Below are positions 1 through 9,800 of a DNA stretch of 33,884 bases, piece after piece. Under the pieces are notes generated by a model, which made no database searches, had not been told where the DNA came from, and worked only from the letters and a program-made list of their open reading frames with translations. Position numbers and translations under genes: made by a program. Within the stretch, counting starts at the first letter, position 1, and every line of letters begins with the position of its first letter. This DNA is from Zooshikella ganghwensis DSM 15267 (GTDB lineage Bacteria > Pseudomonadota > Gammaproteobacteria > Pseudomonadales > Zooshikellaceae), in assembly GCF_000428585.1 (NCBI RefSeq), contig NZ_AUAF01000044.1, forward strand, positions 1-33,884, read 5' to 3'.

Positions 1-138
1 TATACCAACGGCTAAAACGTTTTTCACTCATATCACTGTAACGGTTCATATTTCTATAGGTTGCCTTGCCTTGAAATACGATTAATGTCGTCAACAATGC
101 GGCTATAAATGTGCGTTGAGGTTTATTAACGTTGGACA

Positions 139-1401
139 TTGAGCGTAAAACCGTTTTTACTATGCTTTCCAAAGATAGATTCCTGTGACAATACGACGTT
201 GATAACCGCATTCTCGCAGTTTCTATCTTTGGTACAACCTACGACTCTCAGCCAAAAAGTGTCCACAGTATTGGAAGATGCAACCAAAGAAAATGTTATT
301 GATGTCATCAACTACAATACGTGGATGCCAAGAGGTGTGGCCAATAAAGCCAGCTATCGAAAAAATGAAATTCCATTTCATTTAGCTCCCTTCGATATCG
401 TGGTATTAGAAGAAGCCTTCAATGACGAATACCGTAATGACATGCGTGAAGCTTTGCAAAAAACACATCCTTTTTGGACTGGTCCTTTGAATTTACCTAA
501 AGACCAAACATTTCAGGATGACGGTGGCGTTGTGATTTTAAGTAAATGGCCTATTGCAACTGATAGCCATGATCAAGAAATAAAAGACTCAATCACTTAT
601 ACACAGTGTCCATGTGGATTTAATCAAGAATACAAAGGTGCCTGGTATGTCAAAATATTAAAGCACGGCACACCTTATCATGTTTTTGGCACCCATCTGC
701 TTTGGGATAAAGCGCAAACAGCAGATATTAAAACAATGGCACAAGTTACGGAGCTTGGTAATTTTATTGCTAAACAGAAAATTCCTGCGAATGAAGCAGT
801 CATCATCGCTGGAGATATGAATGTGTTTCAGCATAAGTCGATCTATACCCAAATGTTAGACTCACTCAATGCTGCTAATCCATCCTACCCAACAGATGCT
901 GTACTCATCAACAGCCATGATGAAACAAGAAACAGTGATGCTGAAGGTGGCACTGGTACCCTTGATTATGTTCTTTATTCCACAAAGCATAAACAGCCAG
1001 TATCCAGCTACGCGAAAGTCATACCCTTTATGAGTCCACAAACGAATGATAATAATGGTAAGGGTGGATACCTGTTAAGCCAGTATTTATCTGACCATTT
1101 TGCTAAGCATGGCCACTTTGAGTTTTTAGCAAATAGCAATCATCCTGACTATCTCGAAATCAAATCTCTCGATGAATATAGCTATACTTTCAGTTATAGT
1201 GGAGGAGGGGCATATACATGGGTAGGCGTCTATCGTGAAAATGAAACCCCAGATCAAGATACTGCTTATATTTGGGGATATACTCCAAACCATCGTGGAG
1301 AGTTAAACCTGACCATCGCAGAAACAGGCCGTTTTAAAGCTTATTTACTCGATAATAACCTTAACAAAATTGCAGGGCCTATTTATTTCAACAAAAATTA
1401 G
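139..1401 (+). CDS. Sphingomyelinase C-like phosphodiesterase
   Basis: This is an endonuclease/exonuclease/phosphatase-fold enzyme of the bacterial neutral sphingomyelinase type. The family cleaves sphingomyelin to ceramide and phosphocholine using a divalent metal. The expected catalytic residues are visible: Glu92 in VVLEEAF, His186 in GTHL, Asp226 and Asn228 in AGDMNV, Asp276 in TLDY, and the Asp319-His320 pair near the end of the catalytic domain. Residues about 335-420 form an extra C-terminal domain rich in aromatic and beta-strand residues (YSYTFSYSGGGAYTW), probably a beta-sandwich for membrane or substrate contact. The start is uncertain: TTG at 139 is the first possible codon after an in-frame stop at 127, and TTG at 226 is another option. 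Neither gives a convincing signal peptide, although relatives are secreted. A lost or frameshifted 5' end is possible. The gene stands alone and is followed by a terminator. Confidence 0.85.
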   Translation: MSVKPFLLCFPKIDSCDNTTLITAFSQFLSLVQPTTLSQKVSTVLEDATKENVIDVINYNTWMPRGVANKASYRKNEIPFHLAPFDIVVLEEAFNDEYRNDMREALQKTHPFWTGPLNLPKDQTFQDDGGVVILSKWPIATDSHDQEIKDSITYTQCPCGFNQEYKGAWYVKILKHGTPYHVFGTHLLWDKAQTADIKTMAQVTELGNFIAKQKIPANEAVIIAGDMNVFQHKSIYTQMLDSLNAANPSYPTDAVLINSHDETRNSDAEGGTGTLDYVLYSTKHKQPVSSYAKVIPFMSPQTNDNNGKGGYLLSQYLSDHFAKHGHFEFLANSNHPDYLEIKSLDEYSYTFSYSGGGAYTWVGVYRENETPDQDTAYIWGYTPNHRGELNLTIAETGRFKAYLLDNNLNKIAGPIYFNKN

Positions 1402-1440
1402 CTTAGCCGTTAGTCACTTCAACAAAACTATACCTCTCTA

Positions 1441-1501
1441 AAGGCTTGGTTGCCGTATCCTTACGGCGACCAGTTCAGCAAACGTTAACCAGGCTTTTTT
1501 T
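1441..1501 (+). terminator. Intrinsic terminator after the sphingomyelinase gene
   Basis: The outer arms AAGGCTTGGTT (1441) and AACCAGGCTTT pair over 11 positions with two G-U pairs, and a run of seven T follows. Nested inside is a second stem, TGCCGTA with TACGGC(G), around TCCT. The structure is therefore a branched hairpin ending in a T tract 40-100 bases past the stop codon. Confidence 0.7.
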
Positions 1502-1695
1502 GTCTCCAAACAATCATAATTTTTTATTCTAGTAAGATTGAATAACGACAAATAGCAGATTCATAATTACTCTATTCCCATCCCCATAGTATTCTCTTTT
1601 TCCTTAACAGCACTGGACACTATAATGCATAAGTGCGTTCAATGTACGTTTATGCCATTGAATCGAATAAACGACGACAAGGCTTTCCTTCCATA

Positions 1696-2877
1696 ATGAA
1701 AAAAGTTGTTACGAAAAGTCATTCAGAAATTACCCGCTGGCCAATTTTAGATAGAAGCGATGAGTCAGCTGTCATTGATGTGCTAAGAAGTGGCACGATC
1801 TCTAAAGGCAGCATCATTCAAGTTCTTGAAAATGAGTACAAAACTTTTACCGGACGTAAATATGCTTTAGCTCATAATAATGGAACATCAGGTTTATTGG
1901 CGGCTTTCTTTAGTCTTGGTTTATCTCCTGGCGACGAAGTTCTGGTACCTACAGCAACTTTTTGGGCATCAGTACTGCCACTTATATGGCTAGGTCTGGT
2001 ACCTGTTTTTTGTGAAAGTGAGCCTGAAACACTAGGGATTGACCCAGAGGATATGCTAAAAAAAATAACGCCAAAGACCAAAGCTGTTGTTATCGTACAC
2101 CTCTGGGGACTTCCTTGTAAGGTTGAAGAAATTAGCTACATCGCTAGAAAACATAACCTTAAGATCATTGAAGATGCATCACATGCGCATGGCGCTGAAT
2201 ACAACGGCAAACTCTGTGGAGCTTTTGGTGATGTTTCTGTATTTAGCCTACAAGGGGATAAGTTAGCGCCAGCAGGCGAAGGTGGTATATTCATTACTGA
2301 CGATTATGAATACTATGAAAGAGCTACTTGTCTTGGGGACATTTCACGTATTAATGAATTAACAACTCCTCAACGTCGATTTGCCGCTACAGGGTTTGGA
2401 GTTAAAACCCGAATATCTTCACTCGCCGCAGCGCTTGGTGTTAGTCAGCTTAAAAAACTTAAGAAGAATAACCAACTACGTAATACAAACCATCAATACC
2501 TTTCTCATAAACTACAAGCGTTGGGTTTTGACTGCTTCATCCCATCAAGCAATATTCAACGAGTCTATTTTGAATTTATTATTAGGTACAGTGAAAGAGA
2601 ACCCGAAAACCTCCTTCAAACACTACAGCAACTTGGTTGTCATGTAACTCGACCACGTTACCCACTACTGCATCAACAACCTTTTTTTACTGAAGGATGG
2701 TATAAAGAGGTTGGTCGATACCCCAAAGGGTGTGGCGATTTAGACCAGATCATTTCAGGCAGTTTTGAAAAAACGATCACTGAGAATAATCGCTTAATAA
2801 AACTACCCAACTTTTGTGGTGAAGATAATGGTATTTTAGATCAATATGCTGAAGCATTCAGGTTAGCCATTTCTTAA
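1696..2877 (+). CDS. DegT/DnrJ/EryC1/StrS-family PLP aminotransferase
   Basis: This is a PLP-dependent sugar- or cyclitol-type aminotransferase of the DegT/DnrJ/EryC1/StrS family. It has the family's layout: NNGTSGLLAA at the cofactor phosphate site, IIEDASHAHG with the Asp that contacts the pyridine nitrogen, and FSLQGDKLAPAGEGG with the Schiff-base lysine (Lys189 from this start). The length of 393 residues is normal. The sequence style recalls scyllo-inosose and AHBA-synthase-like members, but the substrate cannot be read from the sequence. The open frame extends to GTG at 1633 and ATG at 1642. I prefer ATG 1696 because the conserved region begins about 14 residues later, as is usual in the family; no candidate has a strong ribosome site. 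There are no nucleotide-sugar, glycosyltransferase or polyketide genes nearby, so it is an orphan. A perfect terminator follows. Confidence 0.85.
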   Translation: MKKVVTKSHSEITRWPILDRSDESAVIDVLRSGTISKGSIIQVLENEYKTFTGRKYALAHNNGTSGLLAAFFSLGLSPGDEVLVPTATFWASVLPLIWLGLVPVFCESEPETLGIDPEDMLKKITPKTKAVVIVHLWGLPCKVEEISYIARKHNLKIIEDASHAHGAEYNGKLCGAFGDVSVFSLQGDKLAPAGEGGIFITDDYEYYERATCLGDISRINELTTPQRRFAATGFGVKTRISSLAAALGVSQLKKLKKNNQLRNTNHQYLSHKLQALGFDCFIPSSNIQRVYFEFIIRYSEREPENLLQTLQQLGCHVTRPRYPLLHQQPFFTEGWYKEVGRYPKGCGDLDQIISGSFEKTITENNRLIKLPNFCGEDNGILDQYAEAFRLAIS

Positions 2878-3033
2878 CTGCCCTTCACCAAAATATTCAA
2901 GCTCAGTGGCTCAACGCTTCACTTATTCCAAAATTAAGTTTTACTAATACATATACCCCTTTCTACCATCTTTATTACAAAGCCTCTAGCTCTTTTAAAT
3001 ACGTGCTGATACGCGATTAATACTAAACCAAAT

Positions 3034-3072
3034 AAAAAATAGCCGATAACTTCTGTTATCGGCTATTTTTTT
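3034..3072. terminator. Strong bidirectional intrinsic terminator
   Basis: The hairpin is perfect: AAAAAATAGCCGATAAC, loop TTCT, then its exact complement ending in a run of seven T. The A tract on one side and T tract on the other allow it to work in both directions. It ends the aminotransferase unit and insulates the KfrA-like gene. Confidence 0.9.
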
Positions 3073-3109
3073 GCTTATAAGATAATATAATACTTAATTT
3101 GATATTACG

Positions 3110-3136
3110 TATTACTATTTACTAAAAATAGTAATA
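3110..3136. promoter_or_regulatory. AT-rich palindrome upstream of the KfrA-like gene, possible operator
   Basis: TATTACTATTT and AAATAGTAATA are exact inverted repeats of 11 bases separated by ACTAA. They lie about 90 bases before the start of the KfrA-like DNA-binding protein. KfrA proteins are known autorepressors that bind inverted repeats at their own promoters, so this is a reasonable operator candidate. The role is inferred from position only. Confidence 0.4.
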
Positions 3137-3224
3137 TAATTATTTACAACCAAAGCTGATTAATAATCAACCAAACAAGACTATACTTAACTAAAACAAA
3201 CACTTATTGAGAACACGAAGCGCT

Positions 3225-4256
3225 ATGGCAAGCTCAGTTACACGTGAGGCAGTCTTTACTGCCTGTAAGAAGTTGTTTGAAGAAACAGGCCATGTAAAAC
3301 AAGCTGATGTACAAGCTATTACGGGGGGATCATTCACCAAACTTGGGCCATGGATACAAGAATGGAAGGTACTTAATGCCCGGCTCAATGGCCTTGAGTA
3401 CCTAGACCATGAACTCCTAGCAGGATTAAATGAGTGGTGTCTTCAGCTCAAAGAAAAGTTTCAGTCAGAAGCTGCGAAACAAAATGAAGACTTACACGCA
3501 GAGCTCACGAAAGAAAAAGAGAAACAAGCTCAATTCCAGCAGGATAAGGACAAACAGCGTGATGAGCTGGCTAATATGCATGCTAAATTGGCGGAGCTAA
3601 GAGATACGGTATCTGAGCGAGAACGTCATATTGACCGTAAACGCACAGAGCTCAGTCAGCTAAAAACAGAACGTTTAGAGTTTAAACAGCGCTATGAAGC
3701 TGAACTACAAACAAATCAACTATTAAAAAACTCTATTGAGCAGCTCCAACGCAAAGTTGAAGATGAACGACATACCGCAAATAAACGACTTCATGATGAA
3801 ATGAAGCGAATCAGTGACCTTTATGAAGCGAATGAAAACAAGCTTTATCAACAACTGGATGAGTCACGTCGGGCACAACGAGAGCAGGAAAAACGCAGTG
3901 GACAGGAAAACGATAAACTGAGACAAGAAGTGTCTGATCTGAGCAAACAAAAAAATGAACTGAACAGCCAGCTGGTTCGAACCCAAGCAGACTTAGCTAT
4001 TGTTCAGGAACGACTGCAGGAAAAAGAAAAGTCCCTCGACTCACTGACCGAACAGCATCAACAAACCCTTCAAACTTTACAGCAAGAAAAAGAACGCCGC
4101 CAAGAAATGCACGTTCAGCTGGGTCAACTCAAAGGTCAATTCTCTGTTATTCAAGAGCGTCATGATCAGCTTGAGCACCAGCTTCGAGAGCTGCGGCATA
4201 TTGAGGCTGAACTCAAACTTTTGCGCCGTCATCAACAAGATGACTCAACGGATTAA
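3225..4256 (+). CDS. KfrA-like DNA-binding coiled-coil protein
   Basis: The first ~50 residues (ASSVTREAVFTACKKL through GGSFTKLGPWIQEWK) match the KfrA N-terminal helix-turn-helix type, with the characteristic Ser-x-x-x-Leu-x-x-W-x-x-x-W pattern. From about residue 75 to the C terminus (residue 343) the protein is one long coiled coil, full of Glu, Gln, Lys and Arg with heptad leucines. KfrA on broad-host-range plasmids is an autoregulated DNA-binding protein with an extended coiled-coil tail, linked to plasmid maintenance. Here the context is chromosomal, with no replication or partition gene nearby. ATG 3225 is chosen over TTG 3207 because it directly precedes the conserved domain. The gene converges on the aminopeptidase gene with a 19-base gap and no terminator. 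It could organise or regulate local chromosome structure; its targets are unknown. Confidence 0.8.
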   Translation: MASSVTREAVFTACKKLFEETGHVKQADVQAITGGSFTKLGPWIQEWKVLNARLNGLEYLDHELLAGLNEWCLQLKEKFQSEAAKQNEDLHAELTKEKEKQAQFQQDKDKQRDELANMHAKLAELRDTVSERERHIDRKRTELSQLKTERLEFKQRYEAELQTNQLLKNSIEQLQRKVEDERHTANKRLHDEMKRISDLYEANENKLYQQLDESRRAQREQEKRSGQENDKLRQEVSDLSKQKNELNSQLVRTQADLAIVQERLQEKEKSLDSLTEQHQQTLQTLQQEKERRQEMHVQLGQLKGQFSVIQERHDQLEHQLRELRHIEAELKLLRRHQQDDSTD

Positions 4257-4275
4257 GAATAGGGGAGGCGGGACA

Positions 4276-5361
4276 TTACTCGTTTGGAGCAAGCTTCATG
4301 AGTTTTGCCTCTCGGTCAGCTTGATCTAATTCTGCTAGTGCCTCACAGGCTTTATAAAACGAAGAGAGTGTTTGCTGTTGTGCTAATAGGACTTGTAGTG
4401 CTGGCACCCATCGATAATAGCTGGCTATAGAAGCCAGCTTCGCATTATTCAGCCCTGATGTGATCCATTGATCATAGGCAGGCCACTGCTTCCAGGGGCC
4501 TTGACGTAGCTGATGATAGTCATGCTGTATCGCAGCGATAACCCGCTTTTTTTGCTGCAACTTTTGCTCATCCGGTAAATGACTTCGATACAAGGCACCT
4601 AATTGCTGACGATAACCTAATAACCAACGGGTAAATTCATCCTCAAACTGCAGCCGACCTTGTAAAGGCTTTAATGGTGCATCACCAGCATGAGCTTGCT
4701 GAAACCAACGCTTAACGCCTTCAAGCGCAACAACGGTTGCCAAACTCTCGTTAAAATCTGTATCACCAGGAACATACAACCATTGATGGGCAATTTCATG
4801 AAAAAGTAATTCAGCAAGATAAGCTTCAGGAAAGTGTATAAACGTATTGAGTAGCGGATCATTAAACCAGCCTAGTGTAGAATACGCCTTAATACCTGCC
4901 ACATAGGTATCAAACCCTTGGACCTGCAGCTGAGCAGCAGACTCCATAGCATCTGCTTCAAGATAGTAACCACGATAGGCCAGGCAACCGACCAAGGGAT
5001 AACACCAGGTTTTCTGCTCAAGCGATAAGGCTGGAGCCGCAAAAACATTCCAAACAACATAAGGGAGTTCAAGGTCAGCATAGTGCTGGTAGCTATTTTC
5101 TACAGGTAAGCGCAACTGCTGGTCAGCAAAGTGCAACAACTGCTGACTCAGTGCTAACTGTTGTTGAAGACGTACATTATCTGTCGCATTAATAACTTCT
5201 ACGACAGGTTTGCGGCGTTGAATAACCTCTAACTGACCAAAAGCAGCTTGTTGATAATAATGAATTGTCTCACAGCTCGTTAGCAAGACTGAAAATATGA
5301 GTAAAATAGCGACGTTATAAACGGATACTCGCCCAATGGCGACGCGACCAAATAATGCCAT
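4276..5361 (-). CDS. Putative zinc aminopeptidase lipoprotein
   Basis: This is a membrane-anchored metallopeptidase of the bacterial putative aminopeptidase family (Pfam 'Aminopep' type). The N terminus has basic residues, a hydrophobic stretch and a lipobox ending LTSC with the acylated Cys at residue 30, so the mature protein should be a lipoprotein. The zinc site is visible: HEIAH at residues 188-192 and Glu205 in FNESLA as the likely third ligand. Length (361) is typical. The start ATG lies 47 bases inside the end of the upstream MATE gene. No other standard start exists before the signal sequence, so the long overlap appears genuine and suggests translational coupling. The physiological substrate is not known for this family. 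Confidence 0.82.
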   Translation of the reverse strand: MALFGRVAIGRVSVYNVAILLIFSVLLTSCETIHYYQQAAFGQLEVIQRRKPVVEVINATDNVRLQQQLALSQQLLHFADQQLRLPVENSYQHYADLELPYVVWNVFAAPALSLEQKTWCYPLVGCLAYRGYYLEADAMESAAQLQVQGFDTYVAGIKAYSTLGWFNDPLLNTFIHFPEAYLAELLFHEIAHQWLYVPGDTDFNESLATVVALEGVKRWFQQAHAGDAPLKPLQGRLQFEDEFTRWLLGYRQQLGALYRSHLPDEQKLQQKKRVIAAIQHDYHQLRQGPWKQWPAYDQWITSGLNNAKLASIASYYRWVPALQVLLAQQQTLSSFYKACEALAELDQADREAKLMKLAPNE

Positions 5362-6649
5362 AAATCACTGAAGTTAACGTACGTTGTATAATCTGTAAGA
5401 GCCAAATTGCTATTAAGCCATACCCCAGATAAGGACCAAATACCCAGGCCAGCGGCAAGAAAAATAGCCATTGCATAGACACAGCAATTTTAAGTACTGT
5501 CCTGTTTGCTCCGGCCCCGAGTAGCGCCTGAGTCAACACTAATGAGGTAGCATCCAACACCATCGTTAGCCCAGTAAGCTGCAAAGGTAGTATACCCATG
5601 GCTCGTATCTGCTCATCATAAATGAAGCAGCTCAAAATCAAGTCAGGAAAAAGCCAAAAGGGGATACCTAATACAATGAGAACTCCACCCGCTATTTTGA
5701 CAGTATCCCATCCCCACTGGTAGGCATGATCTGGCTTATTTTCACCCAACGAGTGACTCACCAACGTGGTGGCTGCCATACCCAAACCAACACCAGGAAG
5801 AATGAGGAATAATGCGAGATTGACCAGTACATGCCCAACTGCCAAGGCATGACTCCCCACTTGTCCTATGATCCAAAACATTGCGGTTATCCCTGCAGCA
5901 AACAGAGTTTGTTGTAATGAGGTAGGTATCGTCAGTTTAAGTACTCCAGCCCAGGTTCGCCGATCAGGCCAACACTGCAAAAATCCGTGACGACGCCCCA
6001 TCTGCCATGTCATCCAGGCATAAATAGCACTGCCCAGATACATTGCTAGTGTTGTACCTAACCCTGCACCAGCTGAACCCATTTCAGGTAAACCAAAACA
6101 ACCGAAAATAAGACTATACGACAGAATGACATTAATAATATGCATAAACAGGAGTGCGCGAAGATATATCATGGAATGATTGATGCCATTCCAAAACCCT
6201 CGAAACGAAAAATTAAAGGCCACCGCAGCCACACTCAAAACCCGCCACTCGAAATAGGAAATGCCTTCTGCAAGCACACCCGGGTCAGAATTCAACAGCT
6301 TCAGATACCAGGGTGCAAACATGTAAATAACAATGCTGACAGGTAATGCAACGGCAACTCCGACGAGTAAACCAACATGAAGTGGCTGAGCACACTCGGC
6401 TGTACGCTGCTGCCCACTGCGCCGAGCGACAAGTGCTTGGACTCCCGATGAAAGACCAGTCACTAATGACACGCACATAAAATTTGCGTAACTTGCAATC
6501 CCTACACCCGCCAGTGAAATTTCACCTAAGCTCCCAACCATTGCAGCATCGACAAGGTTTAACAAGCTTTGTGACAACATGCCACCAATGATAGGTAAAC
6601 CGAGCCATAAAATGGTTTGAATGCGTTGACGTTGCAACCGTACCCCCAA
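5315..6649 (-). CDS. MATE family multidrug/toxin efflux transporter
   Basis: A 444-residue polytopic membrane protein with about 12 hydrophobic segments in two similar halves. Typical MATE features are visible: PIIGGMLSQSLLNLVDAAMVG in the first helix, GLSSGVQALVARRSGQ after the second, and in the second half PTSLQQTLFAAG and GMAATTLVSHSLGE. The family exports drugs or metabolites in exchange for Na+ or H+; the DinF/NorM-like subgroup cannot be narrowed further. The predicted start is TTG at 6649. The frame runs upstream to a stop without any ATG, and hydrophobic segment 1 begins soon after, so TTG is the best available. The 3' end overlaps the aminopeptidase gene by 47 bases, and the two probably form one transcript. 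Confidence 0.88.
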   Translation of the reverse strand: MGVRLQRQRIQTILWLGLPIIGGMLSQSLLNLVDAAMVGSLGEISLAGVGIASYANFMCVSLVTGLSSGVQALVARRSGQQRTAECAQPLHVGLLVGVAVALPVSIVIYMFAPWYLKLLNSDPGVLAEGISYFEWRVLSVAAVAFNFSFRGFWNGINHSMIYLRALLFMHIINVILSYSLIFGCFGLPEMGSAGAGLGTTLAMYLGSAIYAWMTWQMGRRHGFLQCWPDRRTWAGVLKLTIPTSLQQTLFAAGITAMFWIIGQVGSHALAVGHVLVNLALFLILPGVGLGMAATTLVSHSLGENKPDHAYQWGWDTVKIAGGVLIVLGIPFWLFPDLILSCFIYDEQIRAMGILPLQLTGLTMVLDATSLVLTQALLGAGANRTVLKIAVSMQWLFFLPLAWVFGPYLGYGLIAIWLLQIIQRTLTSVIYGIIWSRRHWASIRL

Positions 6650-6804
6650 TACTTGCGATGAGCGCTCGACTAATCCTTAGTGCGTTATCTTGCCTTATAG
6701 GACAGTACTTCAATCTACTTTTTAAACCGGGCAGATAATAAGGTATCAGTCGAAACCGAAAAGATACTATTTAAGGTAAGTTAATACGATAAGGAAACAT
6801 TTTT

Positions 6805-6842
6805 TACTCCCCCAAAATGAGGCTGTCGCAAATGGAGGAGTA
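6805..6842 (-). other. Hairpin just downstream of metH, without a U tract
   Basis: Read on the minus strand, TACTCCTCC pairs with GGGGGAGTA (one G-U) around a 20-base loop, 12 bases after the metH stop. The bases that follow are an A run, not a T run, so this is not a classical intrinsic terminator. It may stabilise the metH mRNA 3' end. Confidence 0.3.
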
Positions 6843-6854
6843 GCTCATGTGTGA

Positions 6855-9800
6855 TTAAGGCTCATAACCTAAATTAGGTGCCAGCCAACGTTCAACCTCT
6901 TCAATTGTCATACCTTTGCGCTTAGCATAAGACTCAACTTGATCTCGTGCTATTTTTCCAACGGAAAAGTATCGAGCATCTGGAGCAGAAAAATACCAGC
7001 CACTGACTGATGCCGCAGGCAACATTGCAAAGTGCTCAGTCAATGACACACTTGAGTGTTGTTGAGCCTCTAGTAACGCAAAGAGAGTTGTTTTTTCAGT
7101 ATGATCAGGGCAAGCAGGATAACCTGGAGCAGGGCGAATACCTTGATAACGCTCTTTAATCAGCCCCTCATTATCCAGAGACTCGTCTGCAGCATACCCC
7201 CAAAACTCTTTGCGAATACGCTCATGCATATGCTCAGCAAATGCTTCTGCTAACCGGTCGGCAAGGGCTTTAACCATAATGCTGTTGTAATCATCATGGG
7301 CAGCTTCATACTGGCGGGCAAGTTCTTCCGCGCCAATGCCTGCTGTCACAATAAACCCACCGACATAGTCGTCAACACCACTGTTTTCTGGCGCAATATA
7401 ATCAGCTAAACAATGTTGTGGTTTGCCTTGAGGTTTTTCAATTTGCTGGCGTAAATGATGCAAACGTGCCTTAACGGAAGCACGCTGCTCATCTTCATAC
7501 ACCACAATATCATCATGATTTTGCTGAGCAGCAGGCCAAATACCTATTACCGCTTCTGCTTTAATCAGTTGCTCATCAATGAGTTTTTTTAACATCTGTT
7601 GTGCATCATTGAATAACTGAGTGGCTGCAGCGCCCATCACCTCATCCTGAAGAATAGCTGGGTATTTACCCGCTAAGTCCCAGCTAATAAAGAAAGGTGT
7701 CCAGTCAATATAGGGAATTAATGCCTTTAAATCATAATCTTTAAACACTTTCACCCCAGTAAAAGCAGGCTTGGGTGGTGTATAAGCAGCCCAATCAATC
7801 ACCTGTTTATGCGCCGCCAAATTCGAATAAGCGACAGGGCCAGCTTTTGGCTTGCGTCCCATGTTGCGGGCACGCACAGTGTCATAGTCTTCTTTAATTG
7901 ACGCCACAAACTGCTCAGGTTGTGCACTTAGCAGCTGAGTAGCAACGCCCACACTTCGCGATGCATCAGGCACATAAACCGTTGCCCCTTCATACTGAGG
8001 CGCAATTTTGACTGCAGTGTGTGCTTTTGAGGTTGTGGCGCCACCAATTAACAGGGGTATATTAAATGACTGGCGTTGCATCTCCTTAGCCACATGCACC
8101 ATTTCATCAAGTGATGGCGTAATCAAACCACTTAAACCAATAATATCAACATTATGTTCACGGGCAGTTTGCAGAATTTTCTCACAGGGCACCATCACCC
8201 CCAGGTCAATCACTTCATAGTTATTACATTGCAAAACGACCCCAACAATGTTTTTACCTATATCATGCACATCACCTTTTACTGTCGCCATTAGGATCTT
8301 GCCTTTGGCTTTTGCGCCTTCACTTTTTTCTGCTTCAATAAAAGGCACTAAATGAGCGACAGCTTGCTTCATCACGCGTGCACTTTTCACCACCTGCGGC
8401 AAAAACATTTTCCCAGCACCAAACAAGTCACCGACCACATTCATACCTGACATCAGAGGACCTTCTATCACCTCAACGGGTTGATCTGCTGCTAATCGTG
8501 CTGCTTCTGTATCCTCAACAATATACTGAGAAATACCTTTAACCAACGCATGCTCCAACCGTTTTTCAACAGGTAAACTCCGCCAGCTTAAGTCCTCAAC
8601 AGATTTTGATGTAGCTGTCCCATCACCACGAAACTCATCAGCTACTTCCAGTAATGCTTCAGTAGCATTTTCATTGCGGTTTAATACCACATCTTCCACA
8701 CAATTGCGGAGCTTTTGGGGGATTTCTTCATAGATGGCCAGCTGCCCCGCATTGACAATGCCCATGTCTAAACCAGCTTGAATACCGTGGTAGAGGAAAA
8801 CAGCATGAATGGCTTCACGGACAGGATTGTTTCCACGGAATGAAAATGAAACATTACTCACTCCACCTGAAATCAGGGCATGGGGTAAATGCTGTTTTAT
8901 ATAGCGACATGCAGCATAAAAAGCTTGGGCATAATCATTGTGCTCTTCAATCCCTGTTGCTACCGCAAAAATATTGGGATCAAAAATAATATCCTGAGGC
9001 AAAAAGCCAACTTTATTTAACAAAACATCATAGGATCGCAGGCAAATTTCTATTTTACGTACTGCTGTATCTGCCTGGCCTTGTTCATCAAACGCCATGA
9101 CCACAACTGCGGCTCCATAGCGCATACAACGTCGAGCCTTATCGATAAAATCGGCTTCACCTTCTTTCAAACTAATCGAATTTACAATGCACTTGCCTTG
9201 TACACATTTCAGTCCGGCCTCAATGACATCCCACTTGGAGGAGTCAATCATCAACGGTACCCGAGCAATATCCGGTTCAGCAGCAATTAAATTCAGGAAC
9301 GTAATCATGGCTTGCTTGGAGTCAAGCATGCCTTCATCCATGTTGATATCAATTATCTGCGCACCATTTTCCACTTGGTCTCGGGCGACTTCTAGCGCAG
9401 TCTCATAATCGTTTTCACGGATAAGTCGTGCAAAACGAGCTGACCCCGTAATATTGGTCCGTTCACCGACATTCACAAACAGGCTGTCAGCTTCGATATT
9501 GAAGGGTTCCAAGCCACTAAGGCGACACGCCACAGAAAGCGTTGGCCGTTGACGAGGAGGGTATTTAGCCACTGTATCGGCAATCGCACGAATATGCGCT
9601 GGTGTAGTACCACAGCAACCACCAATGATATTTACAAAGCCACTTTGCGCAAACTCCTCGATAACCTCAGCCATGCTCTCTGGAGACTCATCATACTCAC
9701 CAAACTCATTGGGTAACCCCGCGTTAGGGTGTGCACTCACCAGGGTATCGGCTTTCAGCGCCAGTTCTTCAAGGTAGGGGCGTAACTCCTTAGCCCCAAG

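Noticed and set aside
3225-4256. Evidence that the window is a plasmid because of KfrA
   Set aside because: No replication, partition or conjugation genes; surrounding genes such as metH, greB and cysB are chromosomal housekeeping genes.
6805-6842. Intrinsic terminator of metH
   Set aside because: The hairpin is followed by A rather than T on the metH strand, so only a hairpin is reported.
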